In this document: piece after piece, positions 43,317 through 52,660 of the stretch
How positions within the stretch are numbered: the stretch's first letter is position 1
Layout of the letters: every line of letters starts with the position of its first letter
From: JBBPYR01 sp038199755
GTDB lineage: Bacteria; Chloroflexota; Ktedonobacteria; Ktedonobacterales; Ktedonobacteraceae
Length of the DNA: 58,891 nt
Direction: 5' to 3'
Assembly: GCA_038199755.1 (NCBI GenBank)
Contig: JBBPYR010000161.1
Coordinates: forward strand, 1-58,891
Made by a program: the position numbers and the translations under genes
Notes under the pieces: model-generated
The model's database searches: none
The model's input: the letters and a program-made list of their open reading frames with translations, nothing else
Told to the model about the DNA's origin: nothing

Positions 43317-44942
43317 GTGAAAGTATTGTTTGGTTGGATTAAAACAAACAGCGTCATGTTGATAAACGCAGGATCGTTAGTCGGCACAACGGTAGTGACA
43401 TCTATTCTCGGCTTTGCGTTTTGGTGGGTAGCAGCACGTCTGTTCACACAGGAGGCAGTGGGTATCGCTTCTGCTTCTATTTCGATTATGACGCTACTTG
43501 GTACTCTTTGTGTACTTGGATTGGGAACCCTGCTAGTTACTGAATTGCCACGTCAGCCTGGACAGGCAGTGTCGCTCATCAGTACAGCTTTAGTGATAGT
43601 GGGGGCAATAAGTGTGGTGGTGGGCTTTATATTTGGGCTGGTCGCACCAATTTTATCACCGCAGTTTGCAACGCTAAACACAAGTATTATAGACACCGTA
43701 CTCTTTGCCGCAGGTGTGAGCCTGACGACGATTACATTAGTCTTTGACCAAGCTCTGATTGGACTCCTGCGCGGGGGACAACAGCTATTCAGGAATACAC
43801 TTTTTGCTGTTGTAAAGCTTGTTGCACTTCTCCTAGTTAGTTTTCTTGTTTCAAAAGTTGCAGGAATGACCATTTATGTTACCTGGATGATAGGTAACTT
43901 ATTATCCCTGGCTGTGATTGTCGTAATCGCTTTACTAAGGCAGAGAAAACCGCTGAAGAGCTATGTACCACAATGGAGCTTACTACGAAAATTGGGTGCC
44001 ACTGCGCTACAACATCATCTGCTCAATATAACATTGCAATTTCCTGGGTATGGTTTGCCAGTATTAGTCACAGTACTACTTTCGGCAAAGATGAATGCTT
44101 TATTCTATATCTCCTGGATGATTGTAAACTTTATGTTTTACATCCCCGTGGCTTTCACTATGGTGTTACACGCTATGAATTCTGCGCAGCAATCGGCATT
44201 GTCTAATAGAATTCGTACTACCATAGGGCTTGCATTTGTTATCAGTTTGTTAGGAGCATGTCTGTTACAGTTCACCGCAAAGCAGGTACTGGGTGTATTT
44301 AACCATTCTTATGTAGAAGCCGCCTGGACATTACGCATACTGACACTAGCAGCCTTTCCTCTGGTTATTAAGAACCACTACATTTCAATATGCCGCATTC
44401 ACGATTGGATTAAAATTGCGATGCTCCTAATAATTCCAGGATGTTTTCTTGAATTGGGGGCAGCAGCAGCGGGCGCACATTTTGGTGGTTTAGCAGGATT
44501 GAGCTTATGTTGGGTTGTAGCAACTTACGTGGAAACGATGTTCATGCTCCCTACAATCTATAAGGTAGTTATAAAACCAACTTCATTGCCTATCGAGCAA
44601 AGCCATATAGGAATTGCAGCGGAAGCCATTTGGCTGCTAGACACATCTCCATTGCCTGCTATGAACTTTCAGTACACGGAAGCAGAGGCTATCTGGGCTG
44701 CAGACACCGCTGCACATCCTATTGTGCAAGTAGCACCTGTAGAGCAGGTCATTATAAAACCAAGTAAGAACAACATCGCAGGGTTGGTGCAAATATCGGA
44801 GTTAGTGCAAGTAGCACCTGTAGAGCAGGCCAATATAAAACCAAGTAAGAACAATATCGCAGAGTTAGTAGAAGTAGCAAGTCGGCACAATGGGAGCACC
44901 ATGAATCGGCTAAAACCTACTAAATTACAGAAATGTCCTTAG
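43317..44942 (+). CDS. Wzx-like polysaccharide flippase, copy 2
   Basis: 541 residues, about 12-14 membrane helices, related along its whole length to copy 1. Shared blocks include VMLINAGSLVGTTVVTSILG, LGTLLVTELPRQPGQAVSLI and QHHLLNITLQ. The hydrophilic tail holds two copies of a 27-residue unit starting VQVAPVEQ. GTG at 43317 is preferred because it gives the same N-terminus as copy 1; TTG at 43284 is the longer option. Position next to type c and the second type a gene repeats the order seen around copy 1. Confidence 0.9.
   Translation: MKVLFGWIKTNSVMLINAGSLVGTTVVTSILGFAFWWVAARLFTQEAVGIASASISIMTLLGTLCVLGLGTLLVTELPRQPGQAVSLISTALVIVGAISVVVGFIFGLVAPILSPQFATLNTSIIDTVLFAAGVSLTTITLVFDQALIGLLRGGQQLFRNTLFAVVKLVALLLVSFLVSKVAGMTIYVTWMIGNLLSLAVIVVIALLRQRKPLKSYVPQWSLLRKLGATALQHHLLNITLQFPGYGLPVLVTVLLSAKMNALFYISWMIVNFMFYIPVAFTMVLHAMNSAQQSALSNRIRTTIGLAFVISLLGACLLQFTAKQVLGVFNHSYVEAAWTLRILTLAAFPLVIKNHYISICRIHDWIKIAMLLIIPGCFLELGAAAAGAHFGGLAGLSLCWVVATYVETMFMLPTIYKVVIKPTSLPIEQSHIGIAAEAIWLLDTSPLPAMNFQYTEAEAIWAADTAAHPIVQVAPVEQVIIKPSKNNIAGLVQISELVQVAPVEQANIKPSKNNIAELVEVASRHNGSTMNRLKPTKLQKCP
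44724..44870 (+). repeat. 81-bp in-frame tandem duplication in the flippase tail
   Basis: Unit 1 begins GTGCAAGTAGCACCTGTAGA at 44724 and unit 2 begins identically at 44805. The second is nearly complete and differs by a few substitutions. 81 is a multiple of three, so the reading frame is kept. Confidence 0.9.
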
Positions 44943-45029
44943 TAGCTTGAGAGCGGAATAAGATCGCTTTGCTTAGGCTACTTTCTTTTTGAAAACAGCA
45001 GTAATCTGCGTAGTAATGGAGTAAGATGA

Positions 45030-46169
45030 ATGACTAGAGATAAAAATAAGCTCAACATATTGATGGTAACGTACCGTTACTTCCCTTATATGGGCGGTCT
45101 GGAAACGCATGTTCGAGAGGTTGGGCGCCGCCTGGCAAAGAGTGGTGTCAACATAACACTTGTCACAACTATGCCACATACACTCTCGCATCCACTTCCC
45201 AAAGAGGAGAGCGATGACGGGATGCGCGTCATTCGCGTACCAGCGTGGCCACCAGAGCGTGACTACTACTTTGCACCTGAAATATATTCGATTGTTAAGC
45301 ACACTAAATGGGATCTCATCCATTGCCAGGGCTATCACACGTTTGTTCCTGTGATAGCGATGGTAGCCGCACGGCAAGCTCAGATCCCGTATGTCCTTTC
45401 ATTTCATACTGGTGGCGATTCTTCCTGGCACCGCAAAGTACTGCGTGGTGCCCAGCGAAAAGCACTCAGACCTCTGATCGCAAGGGCGGAACGCTTAATT
45501 GGTCCCTCCAAATGGGAGGTAGAGTTTTTTGGCAAGCATCTGCAGCTTCCAAGCTCAAAATTTGCCGTTATTCCCAATGGCTCGCATCATTTGCCTGAAA
45601 CAATAATTCCAGCGAAGAAGACAGGCCATGCGCCACTCATTCTCTCCATTGGACGGCTTGAACGATATAAGGGGCATCAGCGCGTTATCTCGGCTTTGCC
45701 AAAGCTGTTGGAACAAGTCCCAGACGCTCGGCTACGCATTGTGGGTGTTGGCCCCTATGAATCCACATTGCAGAATTTGGTGCAGGAGCTTGGCCTCTCA
45801 GAGCGTGTGGAAATTAAAGCGGTTCCCCCAGGAGACGAGGGAGGAATGGCTGCGCTGATAGGCCGAGCCGATCTGGTGACGCTCCTCAGTGAGCATGAAG
45901 CTCAAGGGATCGTTGTGCTGGAAGCACTGGCGCAGAAGCGTCCGGTCCTCGTAGCTGCCACATCTGCATTACGGGAGTTCGTTGACCTCGGTCTTGTTCG
46001 CGCTGTGCCTCTCGAAAGCAAGCCAGAGGATGTTGCAGCAGCAATGATAGCACAATTACGTGATCCGCTGGTGCCAGAGAATGTCGAATTGCCAACATGG
46101 GATGATTGCACCGCAAATCTTATAACGCTTTATGAAAACGTTGTGACGAGGTCGCAAGACGCATCATAA
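45030..46169 (+). CDS. Family 4 glycosyltransferase, type a, copy 2
   Basis: 379 residues, the same length as copy 1. Corresponding parts: LNILMVTYRYFPYMGGLETH, VREVGRRLAKSGVNITLVTT, WDLIHCQGYHTF, SIGRLERYKGHQRVISALPK and LLSEHEAQGIVVLEALAQKR. The two are clear paralogues, diverged enough to have different specificity. GGAG lies before the ATG at 45030. Confidence 0.9.
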   Translation: MTRDKNKLNILMVTYRYFPYMGGLETHVREVGRRLAKSGVNITLVTTMPHTLSHPLPKEESDDGMRVIRVPAWPPERDYYFAPEIYSIVKHTKWDLIHCQGYHTFVPVIAMVAARQAQIPYVLSFHTGGDSSWHRKVLRGAQRKALRPLIARAERLIGPSKWEVEFFGKHLQLPSSKFAVIPNGSHHLPETIIPAKKTGHAPLILSIGRLERYKGHQRVISALPKLLEQVPDARLRIVGVGPYESTLQNLVQELGLSERVEIKAVPPGDEGGMAALIGRADLVTLLSEHEAQGIVVLEALAQKRPVLVAATSALREFVDLGLVRAVPLESKPEDVAAAMIAQLRDPLVPENVELPTWDDCTANLITLYENVVTRSQDAS

Positions 46170-46257
46170 TGCTTGTGCGCACGGGATACTCTAGTGGCTC
46201 GTATTGAAAAGTTTACAAACAAAGAATGGTATCACAGACATCGAAAGTAGGCATCTC

Positions 46258-48291
46258 ATGAGAAAACGGCTCCCTACACAATTTGCAGCTCTTGAATATA
46301 AGAAAAATGCCCAGGTAGAAGATCAGCCTACGCATTCAGCTATAGAAGGGGCACTTCCTGCTAGCTCGGGTAAGGTGGCAAATAAGCTGCCCCTAACGCT
46401 ACAGAATATCGTGAACAGGGGTCTTGCTCGTCTGCAAGACCCTCAACCAGAAGGACTCTCTACGCGTGGTCTGCAAGCAATTAAAACGGAGAATAACCTG
46501 GGACACATTCCGATGGTGGTGTTATTATGTGCGCTAGGCTTACTGATGGTATCAACAGCCTACTATGTTTCGCCGTATGGAGACCTATTATTAGAGATAT
46601 TTTTTTTCCCTGGTTTACTGCTCATCTTTGTGCCGATAACGGTACGGCTGTTATCTGCCACGGCTTCACGATTTGAACGTATGTGCCTGCTTTGTATTGC
46701 TGGTATATGTTTTTATCTTGTGCAGTTTATGGTAAGTCCCAACTATGTTTCATCTTTTGATGAATTTCTGCACTGGCGCACGGCAGCTGATATTATCAGA
46801 ACGCAACACCTTTTTACCAATAACCCTATGCTTCCTGTGAGTCCGTATTATCCTGGTTTAGAACTCATCATCACAGGCTTGAGCACCATTAGTGGCTTGA
46901 GTATTTTTCATTCATTTACCATTCTCATAACTTTAGCCCGCTTATTAATGGTTTTATCGCTTTTTCTGCTGTACGAGCAAATAACAAGATCGAGTCGGAT
47001 GGCAGGAATTGCGACGATCATCTATATGACAAATCCACATTTTCTGTTTTTTGATGCACTATTCAACTATGAATCCTTTGCATTACCACTGGCAACCTTT
47101 ATGTTTTACCTATTAGCACGCTATCAAACGATCAATAAAAATTTTCGCTGGCTGCTATTTACTGGTTGGCTGGTTTTGCTTGCCGTTACCATCACACATC
47201 ACATGACAGATTATGTGTTCGATGGCTTGCTCCTGCTCTGGTCTGTGATAAGTCTATTTCAAATTTCCTCACGCAATATACGCAAAGTATTAGTCCCATT
47301 AGCCTTTTGCGGCATTGTTTTATCCATTGCGTATGCTAAATTTTCTACAGGAAATCCCGCTGTAGGATACCTCTCCTCTTACTACAGTTCTGCCTTTAAT
47401 GAAATGGCACATATCATTACTGGCACGAGTGTAGCTAGACCGTTGTTCGTTAGTTCCTCTGGTCTAGGAGCCCCGATATGGGACCGACTCCTGATGTTAG
47501 GCTCTGTAGCAATCATCGCATTCAGTCTCCCCTTCGGTTTGCTCTGCCTCTGGCAACAACACCGTCATGAAGCACTAGCGGTTATGTTTGGTATTTTCGC
47601 GCTTTTCTATCCTCTGACACAGGTATTCAGATTTACACAATTCGGTTCCGAGATTACGGATCGCTCTGCTGCGTTCCTCTTTTTACCGATCGCGTATGTC
47701 TTAAGCATTTACATCACCCATTTCTGGCCAACTCGTACAATCAACCGACGAACCACGGTAGGAATTACTTGTCTACTGGCGGTGGTATTTTTAGGAGGAG
47801 TAGCGTTAGAATCTGGCCCAATCTGGTCCAATGTTGCAGGACCTTATCTAGTTGCAGCTGATGTACGCTCCGTAGAGCCTGAAGGCATTCAGGTAGCAAC
47901 TTGGACGCTCTCGCATCTTGGGCGAGATAACAGGGTTGCGACCGATCGTATTAATCGCTTGTTATCAAGCACATATGGCCAGCAGAGAATGGTAACAGGT
48001 TCAAATGATAAAATAGATGTTTCGCCCATTTTTTACGCAGCGACACTTGGCCCTGAAGAGATAGGCATTTTGCGAACTGCCAAGATACGCTATCTCGTGG
48101 TTGATTTGCGTTTAAGTACATCACTGCCATTAATTGGCTTCTATTTTGAGGAGGGTGAACCTGGAACCTACCGTCTCACTAAGCCAATAAGTAGAGCTGC
48201 CCTCACAAAATTCAGTGCTATCCCGCAGATCAAACAAATCTTCGAGAGCGGTGATATTGTCATTTATGATGTCGGAGCACTGAGCAATTAA
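46258..48291 (+). CDS. Large GT-C-like membrane protein of the glycan cluster
   Basis: 677 residues. A soluble N-terminus of about 75 residues is followed by 11-12 membrane helices and an extracytoplasmic C-terminal part of about 140 residues. SSFDEFLHWRTA (near residue 167) puts an Asp-Glu pair in the first large outside loop, as in GT-C glycosyltransferases; the tail contains IRYLVVDLRLS. It could be a polyprenyl-sugar-dependent glycosyltransferase or a polymerase of the Wzy role. ATG at 46258 is chosen on a weak AAGTAGG; TTG at 46204 is the longer option. DNA here is clearly more AT-rich than in the flanks of the cluster. Confidence 0.7.
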   Translation: MRKRLPTQFAALEYKKNAQVEDQPTHSAIEGALPASSGKVANKLPLTLQNIVNRGLARLQDPQPEGLSTRGLQAIKTENNLGHIPMVVLLCALGLLMVSTAYYVSPYGDLLLEIFFFPGLLLIFVPITVRLLSATASRFERMCLLCIAGICFYLVQFMVSPNYVSSFDEFLHWRTAADIIRTQHLFTNNPMLPVSPYYPGLELIITGLSTISGLSIFHSFTILITLARLLMVLSLFLLYEQITRSSRMAGIATIIYMTNPHFLFFDALFNYESFALPLATFMFYLLARYQTINKNFRWLLFTGWLVLLAVTITHHMTDYVFDGLLLLWSVISLFQISSRNIRKVLVPLAFCGIVLSIAYAKFSTGNPAVGYLSSYYSSAFNEMAHIITGTSVARPLFVSSSGLGAPIWDRLLMLGSVAIIAFSLPFGLLCLWQQHRHEALAVMFGIFALFYPLTQVFRFTQFGSEITDRSAAFLFLPIAYVLSIYITHFWPTRTINRRTTVGITCLLAVVFLGGVALESGPIWSNVAGPYLVAADVRSVEPEGIQVATWTLSHLGRDNRVATDRINRLLSSTYGQQRMVTGSNDKIDVSPIFYAATLGPEEIGILRTAKIRYLVVDLRLSTSLPLIGFYFEEGEPGTYRLTKPISRAALTKFSAIPQIKQIFESGDIVIYDVGALSN

Positions 48292-48385
48292 CCAACCACT
48301 TAAAACTACTCTGGTTGTAGTTTCCAGATAATCTGTTACATAGTTGAAGCCAACGTTAGAATGCTGGTAGATGGAGGACTTAGCC

Positions 48386-49243
48386 ATGCGCTTAAAAAAC
48401 ATTGATCTTATGGCAGTGATAGTTGTCGTAGTTGTAAACGTCGTGTATATTCAGTTACCTTATCGTCCCTGGCCGATAGGCGTTATGCTTGCCTTGCCCC
48501 TAATCTTTGCGCTGCCAGGTTACGCACTTACCCAGGCTTTATTTGTGAGAAGTTTATCCGAGACAGAGGATACTCTCATTCTCCAACCAAGATTAAAACT
48601 CGGGCAGCCAGTAGGTGTTGTTGATCATATTACGCTTGGTCTCGGCTTGAGCATGGCAGTTGCTGTATTAGTAGGTTTTACGCTTAATGTATTGCCAGTA
48701 GGATTACAAGCACAATCGTGGACGCTGTCGTTAGCAATAATAACAATAGTATTTACCCTAGCTGCCGCCTTCCGTCGGCGTGGAGATCAAGGGCAACACG
48801 AGCGCATAACGAAAACGCGTATTGCTCTCTACGAGTATATTTTATTTGGACTAAGTATAGTCATAGCAGCAATAGCCATTTTTGCCGCTATCATCAGACC
48901 GCCAGGAACACAAAACTTTTATACACAATTTTGGATGCTCCCTGCGCAACAAACAACTACAAGTTGTGCTGTTCGCGTTGGTGTACAAAATTTTGAGCAA
49001 ACATCCACCAACTATCGCATAACGATTACAGCCAATGAGGTACCAGTTAATACCTGGTCATCTGTCACTTTAGCTCCCAAAGAAGAATGGGATCATGTAG
49101 TAACAGTACCCATTGTATCTACGAAAAGCATTTATGTTGAAGCTAAGCTGTATAAAGCAGACAGCTCAGGGATATATCGTACAGTGCATATGACCTTAAA
49201 TGCTGGTTCAGGTGGAAGCAAAGATGCCAAAGCTCAGTGTTGA
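48386..49243 (+). CDS. DUF1616 family membrane protein
   Basis: 285 residues. Four membrane helices (about 8-24, 31-52, 76-100 and 108-126) with the family motif LIFALPGYALTQALF, a further helix near 150-172, and an outside beta-rich domain with conserved-looking GVQNFEQTSTNYRITITAN and LAPKEEWDHVVTVP. DUF1616 proteins occur with surface glycan genes in archaea and bacteria; the function is unknown. ATG at 48386 has GGAGG 8 bases upstream. Confidence 0.85.
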   Translation: MRLKNIDLMAVIVVVVVNVVYIQLPYRPWPIGVMLALPLIFALPGYALTQALFVRSLSETEDTLILQPRLKLGQPVGVVDHITLGLGLSMAVAVLVGFTLNVLPVGLQAQSWTLSLAIITIVFTLAAAFRRRGDQGQHERITKTRIALYEYILFGLSIVIAAIAIFAAIIRPPGTQNFYTQFWMLPAQQTTTSCAVRVGVQNFEQTSTNYRITITANEVPVNTWSSVTLAPKEEWDHVVTVPIVSTKSIYVEAKLYKADSSGIYRTVHMTLNAGSGGSKDAKAQC

Positions 49244-49353
49244 AGTATTTTCAAATAAAAACGTCACTCGTAGGCTTGCTGCTTCTTTGTAATTTAAGAA
49301 GCATAAAAGTAGGAATACGATTAAATATCTGAGGAATATATGGGAGATGCCTA

Positions 49354-50631
49354 ATGCGCATATTAATGCTTTCCGAATTCTATCCCCCTGTTATTGGAGG
49401 AATGGAGCGTCATGTTCAAACACTTTCGCACGAGTTGGTGCAGCGCGGACATTCCATTGCAGTGGCGACGCTCCAGCAAAAAGGAACAGCCAACTTTGAG
49501 GACGATCAGGGAGTTCGCGTGCATCGTTTAACGGGTTTGAATCGCATGCTGGCACCCTTTTACAAGGACCAGGGTCGCCAGTTCCATCCTCCTCTACCCG
49601 ATCCCAGCGTGATGGCGGGTCTACGACGTGTGATAGAACAGGAGCATCCCGATATCGTACACGCCCGCAGGTGGATGCTGTACTCATTTGCAGGATTGAA
49701 AGCGTGGAGTGGTGCTAAGCTGATTGTTACATTGCATGATTATAGCCTACTTTGTCCCACATTGACTTACCTTCATGAGGGCCAATTGTGTACAGGACCA
49801 GACTATATAAAATGTATACGTTGTGCGCGTTCCCAATATGGACTTGGGAAAGCCGTCTTATTGACGAGTGGCTTACATCTGAGCGGCCACTTACATAGCC
49901 ATGTTGACAAGTATATAGCGGTGAGTTCGGCAGTGCGTGATGCTAGCATTATGGGAACAGGCAAACCACCACGGCCAATTGAGGTAGTACCAACATTTAT
50001 TCCAGATACAGCGGTGGATGAGGCCAGTTCTATTGAGAGACCTTCCTTTCTACCTCCTACGGACAACTATATTCTGTTTGTGGGCCACGCCTCCCATCAT
50101 AAGGGCCTCAATGTGCTACTCGCAGCGTATGCAGAATTAACTGATGTAGTGCCTCTTGTCTTAATAGTCACCGGAGATGATGACCTATTAAAGCATGTTC
50201 CTGCGGGAGTAATAGTAGTACACAATGTGCCACATGCACAGGTAATGGCTAGTTGGATGCATTGTGCAGTTGGTGTCGTACCATCAATATGGCCTGAGCC
50301 ATTCGGCCAAGTAGTTGTTGAAGCGATGATATGTGGCAAGCCAGTTGTCGCTTCTGCTATTGGCGGTATACCTGATGTAGTTGTAAATGATGAGACGGGA
50401 TTGTTAGTTGAGCCGGGCAATGTGAGCGCGTTGCGAGAAGCATTACGAACTTTATTACTAGACCCTGCTAGACGAGCACGGATGGGTGAGGCTGGGTGTC
50501 AGCGTGCGCGTTTGTTTACTGTTGGCCCGGTTGCTGACCGTATCGAGCAGATATATCGCGAACTGCTTGACGAAAATACCTCACAACCCTCACTTCAACC
50601 CGCGATGATTGGTAGAAATGGTGCAGAATAA
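49354..50631 (+). CDS. Family 4 glycosyltransferase, type b, copy 2
   Basis: 425 residues. A paralogue of the gene at 40673: MRILMLSEFYPPVIGGMERH, then HDYSLLCPTLTYLHEGQLCT and the CIRCARS cysteine pair, and the donor site VPSIWPEPFGQVVVEAMICG. It is separated from its type a partner (45030) by two membrane-protein genes, while copy 1 is adjacent to its partner. Confidence 0.9.
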   Translation: MRILMLSEFYPPVIGGMERHVQTLSHELVQRGHSIAVATLQQKGTANFEDDQGVRVHRLTGLNRMLAPFYKDQGRQFHPPLPDPSVMAGLRRVIEQEHPDIVHARRWMLYSFAGLKAWSGAKLIVTLHDYSLLCPTLTYLHEGQLCTGPDYIKCIRCARSQYGLGKAVLLTSGLHLSGHLHSHVDKYIAVSSAVRDASIMGTGKPPRPIEVVPTFIPDTAVDEASSIERPSFLPPTDNYILFVGHASHHKGLNVLLAAYAELTDVVPLVLIVTGDDDLLKHVPAGVIVVHNVPHAQVMASWMHCAVGVVPSIWPEPFGQVVVEAMICGKPVVASAIGGIPDVVVNDETGLLVEPGNVSALREALRTLLLDPARRARMGEAGCQRARLFTVGPVADRIEQIYRELLDENTSQPSLQPAMIGRNGAE

Positions 50632-50646
50632 CGAAAAAAGAGCAGT

Positions 50647-52107
50647 ATGACACAGCAAAATGCTATCCACTCTCTTCATAGAAAGATGTTTGTCATCTCT
50701 GTGATTTTTCTGATGATAGAGTTGCTTGCACTTCAGACTAATGTTGCAGCGCAGGACATGGCAGAGAGCCAAGCTACTGTGGCGTCGCACCGTTATCTTA
50801 CCATTAGGCCGCCGCTCAGCAATGATGTCATCTTAAATCCAGGCAAAGGGTGGATACTGTATGGCCTCCCTGCCAATCATTCTGCCAGCACCATGCACTT
50901 TGCCACTGTTGGCTACATGCGTTACGACTGGTCGGATATAGAGCCGCAGGAGGGCAGGTACAACTGGGCGATGATTGATTATGCGCTGCATGCATGGGAG
51001 GCTCAGGGCAAGCAATTTGCCTTTGGTGTGATGAATGCCGATAGCACGCGCTGGAACGTTCCATACATTACACCTCATTGGGTTTTTGCTGATGGGGCCG
51101 CTTACGTCAAAAGCCAGATCAGTGATGCCCTGACACATAAGACCAGTGTGCAGTATGTGCCTAGATGGAATGACCCCATTTTCTTACAGAAGGTGAAGAA
51201 TTTTCTCACGGCTCTGGCTTTGCGCTACGATACTAATCTGCATATCGCCTTCATCGATGTGCGCTCTTATGGCAACTGGGGCGAGCAGCACACGTATGGA
51301 ATTTCTTCTTCCACCTCCCTGACAGCTGCGGGGGTGCTTCTGCACATCCAGCTGTATAGAGATGCTTTTAAGCACGTGCAAATCATTGTTCCGTGGGGGG
51401 CACCAGACTACAACAACGTGTACAATTGGGCGATCAATAATAAGGTGGGGTTGCGCCGTGATGGGGTAATGGTCGATTCCAATGGCAGTGAACTGAGGCG
51501 AGCCTTTGCTAAGAGTCCTGCGATTATCGAGTTCTATGGCAGCTATGAGTGGCTGGTCAATAATGGCTACTGGAGCGAGGCGAAACTGCTCACGGCAGTG
51601 CAGAATGGCAGGCCGAGCTATATCGGTATGGGTCAGTGGGGGAATGATGCTGAGATCATGCTTGCCCATGAGTATACCCTCATTCGTGATCTGACGAACC
51701 GCATGGGGTATTTTTTTGTGCTTAAGAGAGCAACGATTCCGACCGTGATAAGCAATAACCAAGCAACAAGGATTAGCCTTGCTTGGTACAATCAAGGGGT
51801 TGCTTACCTATACAAACCCGGTAAGCTTGCGGTGGCATTGCTTGATAGTTCTAATCATGTAGTACAACAACAGTGGTTTACAGGTTCACATCCTAATGCC
51901 TGGACTCCTGGAAGCATTACGCAGGAAAATACAACAATTACCTTTAGCCATGTTCAGCCGGGAAGGTACAAACTTGCCATTGGACTGTTTCAAAATACAC
52001 AAGATCACAACCCTACTTATCAGATAGGCAATCAAGGGAGAACGGCAAATGGGTGGTATGTGCTTTCCAGCAATGTAACGGTGGCCGCAAACGTATTATT
52101 GGCATAG
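50647..52107 (+). CDS. Secreted DUF4832-type, glycoside-hydrolase-like protein
   Basis: 486 residues. A signal peptide (1-37, hydrophobic VISVIFLMIELLAL, ending NVAAQ) is followed by a TIM-barrel-like domain: LNPGKGWILYGLP, YDWSDIEPQEGRYNWAMIDY, IAFIDVRSYGNWGEQHTYG. The last 120 residues match DUF4832, a beta domain with PGRYKLAIGLFQN. The first barrel motif resembles GH42-like enzymes, and GNWGE contains a possible catalytic Glu. It lies 15 bases after the last glycosyltransferase and may trim or modify the exported glycan. Confidence 0.75.
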   Translation: MTQQNAIHSLHRKMFVISVIFLMIELLALQTNVAAQDMAESQATVASHRYLTIRPPLSNDVILNPGKGWILYGLPANHSASTMHFATVGYMRYDWSDIEPQEGRYNWAMIDYALHAWEAQGKQFAFGVMNADSTRWNVPYITPHWVFADGAAYVKSQISDALTHKTSVQYVPRWNDPIFLQKVKNFLTALALRYDTNLHIAFIDVRSYGNWGEQHTYGISSSTSLTAAGVLLHIQLYRDAFKHVQIIVPWGAPDYNNVYNWAINNKVGLRRDGVMVDSNGSELRRAFAKSPAIIEFYGSYEWLVNNGYWSEAKLLTAVQNGRPSYIGMGQWGNDAEIMLAHEYTLIRDLTNRMGYFFVLKRATIPTVISNNQATRISLAWYNQGVAYLYKPGKLAVALLDSSNHVVQQQWFTGSHPNAWTPGSITQENTTITFSHVQPGRYKLAIGLFQNTQDHNPTYQIGNQGRTANGWYVLSSNVTVAANVLLA

Positions 52108-52660
52108 CTAATGGCAGCAGCGAAGCGCGCTGCCCGCCCGTAGGGGCGAGATTTATCGCGCCCAATAGACTAAGAATGGCTGAGGTGGTGAGGACGGGTG
52201 GAAGGGACCCTCGGGTCGCCCGTGGGGTGGGACAAACGCCCAAAAAAGGGGGGTATTGCCGGCACGGGCGACCCAAGGGTCCCCACCCCGCCTCGTCCGC
52301 CGCCCCCGCCCCTACTGAATCGTCCGCTTAAGTTGATGCGTATGGCGCGATAAATCTGGCCCCTACGGAGCTTGCAGCGCGCCCCAAGGCGATTTATCGC
52401 CTGTGATTCGGCGGATCTCGCTCAATGAATTGAGCGTATGGCGCGATCATCTCTGTATTCCGACTGCCAACGAACTCCTTACTCATTCTGTCAACGGACT
52501 ATCATCCTAGCTTCGCTCAGACAGAATGCAAGGAAGGCTCTCGCGCTAGCTGACGCTTAGGCAGTCGGAAAGGAGGTATCTGGCCCCTACGGATGGGCTT
52601 CGCTATTACCCGTTTCATTTGTTCATGTCGATAAGCTCGCCCCTATGGGTACGGGTGCCA
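52108..52660. repeat. Composite of family A, B and C repeats
   Basis: B copy 6 is at 52141-52317 with inner arms GGGTCGCCCGTGGGGTGGG and GGCACGGGCGACCCAAGGG. From 52340 follows A material with both inner hairpins (GGCGATTTATCGCC, GCTCAATGAATTGAGC). At 52450 A is interrupted after GCGATCA by nested C elements: outer CCGACTGCC/GGCAGTCGG, inner CATTCTGTC and CAGACAGAATG. A resumes at 52579 with TCTGGCCCCTACGGATGGG and its right flank TTTCATTTGTTCATG. No gene seen. Confidence 0.85.
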
